DNA of 7,028 nt from Chloroflexi bacterium UBA2235 (GTDB lineage: Bacteria; Chloroflexota; UBA11872; UBA12225), in the NCBI GenBank assembly GCA_002347925.1, contig DDYL01000199.1:14489-21516 (forward strand). Direction: 5' to 3'. The position numbers were made by a program, and so were the translations under genes. This document shows, in pieces, positions 1 through 5,822 of this stretch. Each line of letters begins with the position of its first letter. Within the stretch, counting starts at the first letter, position 1. The notes under the pieces are model-generated. The model saw only the letters and a program-made list of their open reading frames with translations. It was not told the DNA's origin and did no database searches.

Positions 1-1563
1 TCTTTCGGTTCAGCGTTGAATGTGGCTACCGGAGGCCTCCTCGGCGACAGCACACCTAGCCCCTCGGCGAGTCCAGCGATCGTGACTTGGGCCCCAGGTC
101 CACGATTGATTGCTGGAGTATCTGATCAGTTCTATGCCGTCCCTCAGGCGTCGGGGTCTCATCGCGTTCGCGTCCGAACGGTAATACCCCCGGATGGTTC
201 CGACCGTACTTCGTGGCTCGAACGATTGACGGCGGCCGGTCAGCTACCGGATGTAGTAAGCGGAGTGTCGTCACCTGACCTGCATCGAATGCGGATAGGG
301 ACCCGAATAACCGACCTTGTCCGTAGGGATCAGCTTCAGGTTGACCAGTTCGACGCGGCGGCGTTCCGGGCTGCCGAAGCTGGCGGTGATATCTGGGCAC
401 TTCCATATGCGTGGGACGGGCAGGAAATTGGGATAGCGTTGGACAGGTCGAGATTTCCATGGGCAGGTCTCGGAAGCCCTGGAGGGGTCTCCGCGAACGG
501 CCCAATCTCGGATGTCTCGCGTCAGATGAACGGGTGGTCCTGGGCGCAGTTCGGTGAAGCGATGGAGGCTGCGGGCTCACTCGTTCTCAAATCTGGAGCA
601 ACTCCTATCGAGCGGTTCGGGACCATACGTTCCCTGCCCGCGATGTGGGGAGCGAGTTGGGCAAGCGCCGACGGCAGGACAGCGCTAGACAGACCCGAAC
701 TCTTGGTGGAGGCGTTTGGCAAGTACGACGAACTCCGGACGCGCGTTGGGCAACGGCCGAGAAATGGCCCTGACGCGGAGCAGTCAGGTCCCGGCCAAGC
801 AGTTCCGACACCGCCAACTCAGGCGCGCACCGGAAGCAAAGGCGCGCCAACGCCTTCACCGGTTCTGACACCGGTCCCACTTCGAGGACCATCGTCGGTT
901 GGACTTGGGATTGGCGGTCCAAGCCTTCTGCGCGTGGGTCGAGCGGCTGCGTCAAGTATCGATCTGGACCATGTCTCAGTTCTCCAGTCAGCCCTGCTAA
1001 TGCCGTTGCCGCGAGGCACCGTGACCACCGCAGATGTTGAGGTCTTCCTCGTCACGGTATCGCCCAATGCCTCGTACCGAGAACAAGCATGGACGCTGGT
1101 CAAATGGCTGACCGAAGCTGGCCGCCTGGCCGCAGCAGAGCGTCTTGTGCCAACTTGGCGCAGTGCTCAAAGCGACGCAATTCGCACCTTGAGCCAAGTA
1201 GTAGTTGGAGCAGGAACTGGCGCTACACCGGATCGAATTCAGGCGGTCTTTGAGCAGCCCCCAATCCTGGTTTCCCTTCCTCGAGAATCAGACGCGCGCG
1301 ACGCGGGCAAGCCCCTGCCAGCGGCACCGACAGCCACCCTCGCCCCGGGGCAGTGGGAATACCTGATCACCCAGGCAATCCGCCGAGCCCCACCACGCGA
1401 CCCCCTCCTTGACGGACCCGCCGGACGTCAAGCAAAGCTGGTCATCGCAAATGGGCTTCAGGCGTGGGAAGCGGGCGCAGCAACTCCGTCTGAAGCGATC
1501 GCTGCGTTGGTCCCGGAATTGCAGAACTTGATCAACACTACTCCGTCAGTCCTGCCAGAGTAG
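1..1563 (+). CDS. Divergent extracellular solute-binding protein (family 1-like), 5' partial
   Basis: Probable periplasmic or surface-anchored substrate-binding component of an ABC importer, most like the sugar-binding family 1. The frame is open to the first base, so the start and most of a signal peptide are missing; a TTG at 16 is only an internal candidate. Residue numbers count from it. Family-like order is visible: a first strand (IVTWAPG, 22-28), a PDVV stretch (78-81), a hinge strand WALPYAWDG (127-135) followed by ALDRSRF, a tryptophan-containing helix (GWSWAQFGEAM, 173-183), MWGASWASADGR (210-221), then LPRG and EQAWTLVKWLTEAGR (356-370) and a C-terminal helix ending near the stop. 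Odd points: a Pro/Thr/Ser-rich stretch at about 245-292 sits where the second lobe normally has a folded segment, and another lies near 12-20. No lipobox cysteine is visible. No permease gene lies next to it. Family assignment is inferred from motif order; ligand unknown. Confidence 0.72.
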   Translation, partial: SFGSALNVATGGLLGDSTPSPSASPAIVTWAPGPRLIAGVSDQFYAVPQASGSHRVRVRTVIPPDGSDRTSWLERLTAAGQLPDVVSGVSSPDLHRMRIGTRITDLVRRDQLQVDQFDAAAFRAAEAGGDIWALPYAWDGQEIGIALDRSRFPWAGLGSPGGVSANGPISDVSRQMNGWSWAQFGEAMEAAGSLVLKSGATPIERFGTIRSLPAMWGASWASADGRTALDRPELLVEAFGKYDELRTRVGQRPRNGPDAEQSGPGQAVPTPPTQARTGSKGAPTPSPVLTPVPLRGPSSVGLGIGGPSLLRVGRAAASSIDLDHVSVLQSALLMPLPRGTVTTADVEVFLVTVSPNASYREQAWTLVKWLTEAGRLAAAERLVPTWRSAQSDAIRTLSQVVVGAGTGATPDRIQAVFEQPPILVSLPRESDARDAGKPLPAAPTATLAPGQWEYLITQAIRRAPPRDPLLDGPAGRQAKLVIANGLQAWEAGAATPSEAIAALVPELQNLINTTPSVLPE

Positions 1564-1609
1564 GTGAGCACATCGGCACGCGTGGCGCCTGAATCAGCCA
1601 GGGCGCGTT

Positions 1610-1630
1610 GCGTTCACCGTTCATGAACGC
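1610..1630. promoter_or_regulatory. Inverted repeat, candidate operator upstream of the M16 peptidase gene
   Basis: The 7-bp arms GCGTTCA (1610-1616) and TGAACGC (1624-1630) are perfect inverted repeats around 7 bp. The spacer itself contains another CGTTCA, so the block reads as two direct copies of the half-site followed by one inverted copy. The inner 12 bp (1618-1629, CGTTCATGAACG) form a perfect palindrome. It overlaps the expected -35 position of the promoter before 1660, which suits a repressor or activator site. That it binds a protein is inference; no family is recognised from the motif. Confidence 0.4.
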
Positions 1631-1650
1631 GTTCCCGAGGTCTATATACT
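1620..1650 (+). promoter_or_regulatory. Candidate promoter of the M16 gene, probably giving a leaderless mRNA
   Basis: A good -10 box, TATACT (1645-1650, 5 of 6 to consensus), ends 9 nt before the ATG at 1660, so the transcription start should fall at about 1657-1660, on or beside the start codon. The -35 is poor: TTCATG (1620-1625) lies 19 bp upstream of TATACT, or 17 bp from the overlapping TATATA (1643-1648). The only Shine-Dalgarno-like bases are AGG at 1655-1657, just 2 nt from the ATG and too close to be useful. The rest of the 96-bp gap (1564-1659) holds only a weak hairpin (GCGCC 1585-1589 with GGCGC 1602-1606) without a T tract, so no convincing terminator follows the first gene. Confidence 0.45.
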
Positions 1651-1659
1651 CCGCAGGTC

Positions 1660-2988
1660 ATGAACCTAGAACTTTCGCGTCGACGATCAAGTCCGGGCCT
1701 TACAGTTTCTTCCCCGGACACACCTGTGATCAGCCATCAGTTGGCGAACGGCCTCCGCATTCGCGTGGCACCAATGCTCCACACTCGGTCGGCAACTCTG
1801 GCCCTCTGCTTCGGGACCGGATCGCGGTACGAGGCAGCTGAAGAACAAGGTATCGCACATCTTGTTGAGCATATGCTGTTCAAGGGCAGTGCCCGCTACC
1901 CAACGGCCCAGTCAATATCGGAAGCAATTGAAGGGGTGGGTGGCGTGCTCAATGCCTCCACCGACAAGGAGTTGACGGTCTACTGGTCAAAGGTCGCCAG
2001 CCGTCACACCGATCTTGCATTCGATCTCTTGTCAGACATGGTTCGTTCACCTCGACTGGACGATGAAGAACTTGACAAGGAAAAACGAGTTGTCCTCGAG
2101 GAACTTGGACTAGCCCAGGATGCACCCGGCGAGTGGGTCCACCAACTGCTTTCAGAGACTTTGTGGCCCGACCAACCTCTCGGTCGTGAGATTGCCGGAA
2201 CCCCCGAAACGGTAAACAGCCAGACTCCGGGGTCAATTGCCAGGTACATCCGCAGGACGCATGGTCTTGCGAATGCGGTCTTGACCGTTGCGGGAAACGC
2301 TGACCCGGACCACGTCATCAAACTGGCCGAACACCGGCTCGGCGACGTGGGTGAACCTGCTCCTGCTTGGGTATCCGCGACAAGCGCACCTGAAAGTGCA
2401 CAGGTCTCAATTCAAGTGCGTCCCACCGAACAGGCGTATCTCGCGGTTGGGGGCTATGCCCTGCCACGGAACGACCCGGACAGGTTTGCGCTGCGGCTTG
2501 CCAACGCCATCCTTGGTGACGGCATGAGTAGCCGCTTGTTCCTTGAAGTCCGTGAGCACCTTGGGCTGGCATATGACGTGTCGTCATATGTCGTAGGTTT
2601 CCACGACGCCGGTGCGCTCGTGGTTGCGGCCGGTGTGGATCCTGACCAGTCCCACGAAGCCCTTGATGCAATCCTGCGGGAAATCGACCGGCTGAGGCAG
2701 GGCCCAGTCCCAGAGACGGAATTGCGGAAGGTCAAGGAGTACATCAAGGGCCGGACTTGGCTCGGGCTCGAAGACAGCTACAGCGTCGCAAATTGGTACG
2801 GCGCCCAAGCCCTCCTCAGTCGCGAGGAGCTCAGTCCGGATGATGCTCTCGAACGCCTGGAAGCGGTGACAGCCGACGACGTATTGCGCGTCACGCAGCG
2901 AATCTTCTCGGGACCGTGGCTCAACCTGGCCTACATTGGCCCAGACCCGGATGCGGACAGGTTTAGGGAACGGTTGACGGCTCGGTAG
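1660..2988 (+). CDS. M16 family zinc metallopeptidase (pitrilysin / processing-peptidase type)
   Basis: Complete 442-residue protein, a usual length for single-chain bacterial M16B peptidases, which act as dimers. The inverted zinc motif HLVEH is at 67-71 (ligands His67 and His71, catalytic Glu70). The third ligand fits Glu148 in VVLEELG, 77 residues after His71, with the supporting Glu141 seven residues before it. The C-terminal half has the family's substrate-binding pair in SRLFLEVREHLGLAY (Arg298, Tyr305). With all catalytic residues present this should be an active peptidase rather than an inactive partner subunit. There is no signal peptide, so it is predicted to be cytoplasmic, cutting peptides or small unfolded proteins. 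The ATG at 1660 is preferred because a -10 box lies 9 nt before it; an in-frame GTG at 1726 would begin just before the conserved LANGLRI strand but lacks a ribosome site. No partner M16 gene is adjacent. Natural substrate unknown. Confidence 0.93.
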   Translation: MNLELSRRRSSPGLTVSSPDTPVISHQLANGLRIRVAPMLHTRSATLALCFGTGSRYEAAEEQGIAHLVEHMLFKGSARYPTAQSISEAIEGVGGVLNASTDKELTVYWSKVASRHTDLAFDLLSDMVRSPRLDDEELDKEKRVVLEELGLAQDAPGEWVHQLLSETLWPDQPLGREIAGTPETVNSQTPGSIARYIRRTHGLANAVLTVAGNADPDHVIKLAEHRLGDVGEPAPAWVSATSAPESAQVSIQVRPTEQAYLAVGGYALPRNDPDRFALRLANAILGDGMSSRLFLEVREHLGLAYDVSSYVVGFHDAGALVVAAGVDPDQSHEALDAILREIDRLRQGPVPETELRKVKEYIKGRTWLGLEDSYSVANWYGAQALLSREELSPDDALERLEAVTADDVLRVTQRIFSGPWLNLAYIGPDPDADRFRERLTAR

Positions 2989-2997
2989 ATCGCAAAG

Positions 2998-3027
2998 TTC
3001 ACACTGCGTTCCCGATGGATTTCTATT
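2998..3027 (+). promoter_or_regulatory. Weak upstream promoter candidate in the 2989-3181 intergenic region
   Basis: TTCACA (2998-3003, 5 of 6 to the -35 consensus) is followed after 18 bp by TCTATT (3022-3027, 4 of 6 to the -10). The block between them contains GCGTTCCCGA (3006-3015), which also occurs before the M16 gene at 1629-1638. It would place a start about 150 nt before the solute-binding gene at 3182. It is less convincing than the TTGACA promoter downstream and could be coincidental. Confidence 0.25.
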
Positions 3028-3054
3028 GAGTGCGAGCGATCATCTTCCTGATAC

Positions 3055-3093
3055 ATACGGTATTGACAACATCTTGCTAGGGGACTACCGTAT
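3055..3093. promoter_or_regulatory. Paired ATAC-S-GTAT-like operator sites around the promoter
   Basis: ATACGGTAT (3055-3063) is a 9-bp site with perfect dyad symmetry about a central G. CTACCGTAT (3085-3093) matches the same pattern except for its first base. The sites are 30 bp apart centre to centre, close to three helical turns, and taken together ATACGGTA and TACCGTAT are an exact 8-bp inverted repeat. The first overlaps the start of the -35 box and the second covers the proposed -10. This arrangement is what a dimeric repressor binding twice on one DNA face, possibly looping, would need. Regulator identity is unknown and none is encoded in the window. Confidence 0.45.
3063..3091 (+). 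promoter_or_regulatory. Promoter of the Tat-lipoprotein solute-binding gene
   Basis: A perfect -35 TTGACA (3063-3068) is followed after exactly 17 bp by TACCGT (3086-3091), a poor -10 (3 of 6). A strong -35 with a weak -10 covered by a symmetric site suggests a regulated promoter. Transcription would begin near 3098, giving a leader of about 85 nt before the ATG at 3182. Confidence 0.45.
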
Positions 3094-3127
3094 CCACAAG
3101 GTGCAACATGGTTTGGGGTTTGTCGGA

Positions 3128-3141
3128 GCGCAGTGCTGCGC
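3128..3141 (+). other. Small GC-rich hairpin in the mRNA leader of the binding-protein gene
   Basis: GCGCA (3128-3132) and TGCGC (3137-3141) form a perfect 5-bp stem around the tetraloop GTGC. It lies about 30 nt downstream of the predicted transcription start and about 30 nt before the ribosome site, so it leaves that site free. It has no T tract and does not resemble a known riboswitch; a role in mRNA stability is possible but not shown. The rest of 2989-3181 holds only the promoter and operator-like sites listed separately; no small gene was recognised in it. Confidence 0.25.
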
Positions 3142-3181
3142 AATTGAACATAACCAGACCAAGTGCCCACAAAGGTGAGAT

Positions 3182-4639
3182 ATGGGACTTCAAGCGCACG
3201 ATCAATCGGCAGGTACCGGGAAGACTTCACGGCGCAGTTTTGTTGGTGGTTCTCTGAGCGCGGGCATTGGAATGTCGGCTTCGATCGTGGCAACGGCGTG
3301 CGGCGTTGGTAGTGACGCCAGTGGCGGCGGGTCGGCAGCAGCTCCGCTGAAGGATCGAAAGGCAGTTTCGTTGGAATGGTGGGGGGATGCACCTCCTGCG
3401 ACTGGCACGAACCAACGAATGGACCAGATCAAGGCTTGGAACGACAAGTACCCCAACCTGCAAGTCAAGTACGGTGCAAATGCAGCAACCGGACAAGGTG
3501 TCGAAGCCCTCGAAAAGTTTGTTGCCGCGATCGCTTCTGGGACCGCGCCAAACGGTCTTGACTTTGACCGTTTCCAGGTTGCGACGTACGCGAACAGGAA
3601 GACGTTCGCGGCGCTTGATGACTTCATCAAACGCGACAAGTTCGACATGAAGAAGTTCGTTCCGGCCACTGTTGACGAGGCGATGGGTCTGGACAAGAAG
3701 ACCTACGGGATTCCTCGAAGCACTGACTGCCGCTTGCTTTTCTGGAACAAGGATCTTTTTCGGGAAGCAGGTCTCGACCCGGAGAAGGCGCCTGCTACAT
3801 GGGACGACCTTCGTCAGGCTGCAATCCGCCTGACCAAGAAGAACCCTGCCGGATTTGACCGGATAGGCTTCCACACCGAAGAGGGCCAAGCGCATTTCCA
3901 CATCTTTGGATGGCAAGCCGGCGGGTCATTCCAGTCGGCAGATGGCAAGAAGGCGACCCTGACCCTAGGCCCGAACCAGGAGGGACTCGAGTTCATGACG
4001 AACTTGATGAAGGACATCGGGCCATGGGACTCTTTGAAGGCATACCGGGACAGTTGGGGGAAGGATGCGCAACAGGCGTTCCTCGTCGGCCAACTTGGCA
4101 TGGTCTATCAGACCAACAACTACATTTCGACGGTTGCCCGGTTCCGGCCCGACATGAAGTTTGGAGCTGCTCCGCCTCCTGTAAAGAAGGCGGGTGACAA
4201 GCAGATGACTTGGTCCGGTGGGTTCAGTTTTGTTGTGACGCGTGACGCCAAGGACCAGGACGTGACGTGGGAACTTGTCAAATTTCTCTCAAGCGAGGAA
4301 GGGTTTGCCGCCGGGTTTGCCGGTGATGAGGGCCGCGCCAAGGGATCAGGTGGGGTCTTTGTGCCCCCAATGACTGGTCAACCTGAACTCGATAAGAAGA
4401 TGTTCGCGAAGTACAAAACAAACATCGTCGATGTGGACAAGGTTCCTGACACTGCGGTGAGCCTTATGCAGTTCACCCGATTTCGTGAACTTTCAATTGC
4501 CGCCCAGTACCTTTGGGACGGAATCAAGAAGTCACAAGTCGAGGCCATATCACTTGCGAAATCGTCAACTCAGACGCTTGGCGAAAACAACACGGTTGTC
4601 CAGAAGGCTCTTGACGACGCCTGGGCGACCGCCAAATAG
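3182..4639 (+). CDS. Tat-exported lipoprotein, ABC transporter family 1 (sugar-type) solute-binding protein
   Basis: Complete 485-residue binding protein expected to capture a carbohydrate or related solute outside the membrane and hand it to an ABC permease. The N-terminus has a twin-arginine motif, SRRSF (16-20), a weakly hydrophobic stretch, and a plausible lipobox ending ATAC with Cys40, followed by a Gly/Ser/Ala-rich tether (41-55). The mature part has the family order: VSLEWWGDA (62-70), a helix followed by QVKYGA (94-99), IASGTAPNG, the hinge strand YGIPRSTDCRLLFWNKDLF (175-193), ATWDDLRQAAIRLTKK (205-220), FGWQAGGSF (242-250), AFLVGQLGMVYQTNNY (299-314), then VTWELVKFLSSEEGFAAGF (361-379). 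The start has a good ribosome site, AGGTGA (3173-3178), 3 nt before the ATG. It is transcribed alone from a regulated-looking promoter and followed by a terminator, with no permease or ATPase gene. The ligand cannot be read from sequence; the Tat and lipobox calls are motif-based. Confidence 0.93.
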   Translation: MGLQAHDQSAGTGKTSRRSFVGGSLSAGIGMSASIVATACGVGSDASGGGSAAAPLKDRKAVSLEWWGDAPPATGTNQRMDQIKAWNDKYPNLQVKYGANAATGQGVEALEKFVAAIASGTAPNGLDFDRFQVATYANRKTFAALDDFIKRDKFDMKKFVPATVDEAMGLDKKTYGIPRSTDCRLLFWNKDLFREAGLDPEKAPATWDDLRQAAIRLTKKNPAGFDRIGFHTEEGQAHFHIFGWQAGGSFQSADGKKATLTLGPNQEGLEFMTNLMKDIGPWDSLKAYRDSWGKDAQQAFLVGQLGMVYQTNNYISTVARFRPDMKFGAAPPPVKKAGDKQMTWSGGFSFVVTRDAKDQDVTWELVKFLSSEEGFAAGFAGDEGRAKGSGGVFVPPMTGQPELDKKMFAKYKTNIVDVDKVPDTAVSLMQFTRFRELSIAAQYLWDGIKKSQVEAISLAKSSTQTLGENNTVVQKALDDAWATAK

Positions 4640-4660
4640 CATCAGGTTCGCGAGCCACAA

Positions 4661-4700
4661 GAAAGGGGCGGAACCGCTCGGTCCCGCCCCTTTCCGTTTC
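4661..4700. terminator. Factor-independent, probably bidirectional terminator between convergent genes
   Basis: A perfect 11-bp GC-rich stem pairs 4661-4671 (GAAAGGGGCGG) with 4684-4694 (CCGCCCCTTTC). An inner 3-bp extension (ACC 4673-4675 with GGT 4680-4682) closes on the loop GCTC after one A/C mismatch. On the plus strand a modest T-rich tail follows (GTTTCTGT, 4696-4703); on the minus strand the tail reads TTGTGG. It lies 21 nt after the stop of the binding-protein gene and 29 nt from the end of the opposing oxidoreductase gene, so it can serve both. The T tracts are short, so termination may be incomplete. Confidence 0.8.
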
Positions 4701-4723
4701 TGTCGACGTCGCCATGGCGGCAT

Positions 4724-5803
4724 CTAGAACTGGACCGCGACCCCGGTCTCACTTGACGTGTACACGGCATCAACAATCTTGCTGACCATGAGTGCCTGCT
4801 CAGGAAGCACGAGAGGAGACGTGCCCTCCCTGATTGCCTCGATCCAGCCGATCATCTGGTGAACATGGTTCGGCTCCCGCGAAGCGTCCTGGCCTTCGGT
4901 GGCTTTCTCCGGAACCACGACGTCAACAATCGTGCCGTGCTTCTCCTGAAAGATGGTGAGCGGATCAAGCTGGGCCCCACCATCGGTCCCACAGATCAAT
5001 GTCTCGGTGGAGCTCTTCGGAAGGTTCAGTACCCACGACACCTCAAGTTGCAGGGCCGCTCCATTCGCAAACCGGATCATTGCGAACGCCGAATCCTCGA
5101 CGTCATACTTCGCCGGATCCCATTTTCCCCAAGGATTGAAAACGTTTGGACGGTTGCCGAATTTCGTGAAGCTGACGCCGTAAACGCTCGTCACCGGTGG
5201 GTGGCCCATCAGCCACATCGACAAGTCGAGGGCATGGACACCGATGTCAATCATCGGACCGCCGCCGTTCAGCGCCTTGCTCGTGAAAACTCCCCAGGCG
5301 GGAACGCCACGACGACGAAGGTACGCAGCTTTGGCGTAATACACATCTCCGAGTTCCCCCGCGTCAATGAACCGCTTCAGTGTCTGGGCGTTTCGACCAA
5401 ACCGGCTCTGGAACCCAACCGAGAACAGGTTGTGATGCTTGCCCCGGACACGATGCCAGACTTCAACCATCTGTTGGGCCTGCACCGAGTCGAGTGCCAT
5501 CGGCTTTTCGCACATGACATGCAAACCAGCCTCGAGGGCACCAATCGTTGGTTCGATATGGGCGAACGGCGGGGTGCAGATGCTCACCGCGTCGAGGTCG
5601 GCGGTCTTGATCATCTCTTCCCAACTGGTGAAGTGATGCTTGAACCCGTACTTTTCCGCAACACCCTTTGCCCGTGACTCAATCACATCACATGTGGCGT
5701 GCAGTTCAACGTTTTCAGCCTTGAGGTACCCCTGAATGTGTGAGTTGGCAATCCCCCCGGTTCCAATCACGCCAACCCGTAACGGTCGATCAATTCGTGC
5801 CAT
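4724..5803 (-). CDS. Gfo/Idh/MocA family NAD(P)-dependent oxidoreductase
   Basis: A 359-residue cytoplasmic sugar or cyclitol dehydrogenase-type enzyme, normal length for the family. The N-terminal Rossmann fold begins RVGVIGTGGIA, with the dinucleotide loop G14-T-G16-G-I-A19; the second strand ends in CDV (38-40, Asp39 probably reading the cofactor ribose). CEKPMA holds the family's EKP signature (99-101, Lys100 catalytic), and GGPMIDIGVHALDL gives the Asp186/His190 pair of the active site. The C-terminal half is the usual open sheet domain (about 125-355). The reading frame extends upstream to 5947, but the start at 5803 is chosen because it has a strong ribosome site and begins just before the first strand, whereas the longer form would overlap the upstream gene and add 48 unrelated residues. 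It lies 19 bp after the glycosyltransferase gene and probably shares its mRNA. Substrate unknown; a sugar or myo-inositol-like polyol is the family norm. Confidence 0.93.
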   Translation of the reverse strand: MARIDRPLRVGVIGTGGIANSHIQGYLKAENVELHATCDVIESRAKGVAEKYGFKHHFTSWEEMIKTADLDAVSICTPPFAHIEPTIGALEAGLHVMCEKPMALDSVQAQQMVEVWHRVRGKHHNLFSVGFQSRFGRNAQTLKRFIDAGELGDVYYAKAAYLRRRGVPAWGVFTSKALNGGGPMIDIGVHALDLSMWLMGHPPVTSVYGVSFTKFGNRPNVFNPWGKWDPAKYDVEDSAFAMIRFANGAALQLEVSWVLNLPKSSTETLICGTDGGAQLDPLTIFQEKHGTIVDVVVPEKATEGQDASREPNHVHQMIGWIEAIREGTSPLVLPEQALMVSKIVDAVYTSSETGVAVQF

Positions 5804-5808
5804 CTTGT

Positions 5809-5816
5809 TCACCTTC
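5809..5816 (-). promoter_or_regulatory. Ribosome binding site fixing the oxidoreductase start
   Basis: On the minus strand GAAGGTGA (5816 down to 5809) precedes the ATG whose first base is 5803, with 5 nt between them. It lies entirely inside the 19-bp gap after the glycosyltransferase stop and resembles the AGGTGA site of the plus-strand binding-protein gene. It is the main reason for preferring 5803 over the upstream start at 5947. Confidence 0.75.
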
Positions 5817-5822
5817 TCTGGG

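Noticed and set aside
1585..1606. GCGCC/GGCGC hairpin after the first gene as a terminator
   Set aside because: Only a 5-bp stem with a 12-nt loop, followed by GTTGCG rather than a T run.
1608..1841. 77-codon plus-strand frame overlapping the start of the M16 gene
   Set aside because: It is out of frame with the M16 protein, which has all its catalytic motifs, and it has no ribosome site or recognisable domain.
2988..3041. GATCGC (2988-2993) and GCGATC (3036-3041) as a terminator after the M16 gene
   Set aside because: The 6-bp arms are 42 nt apart and no T tract follows, so a terminator is not supported.
3227..3916. 229-codon minus-strand open frame opposite the binding-protein gene
   Set aside because: Antisense to the Tat signal and first lobe of a clear family 1 protein; low-plausibility composition and no domain.
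4859..5677. 272-codon open frame on the plus strand opposite the oxidoreductase gene
   Set aside because: It lies wholly antisense to a gene with all Gfo/Idh motifs, its translation shows no recognisable domain, and it has no promoter or ribosome site; long antisense frames are common at this GC content.
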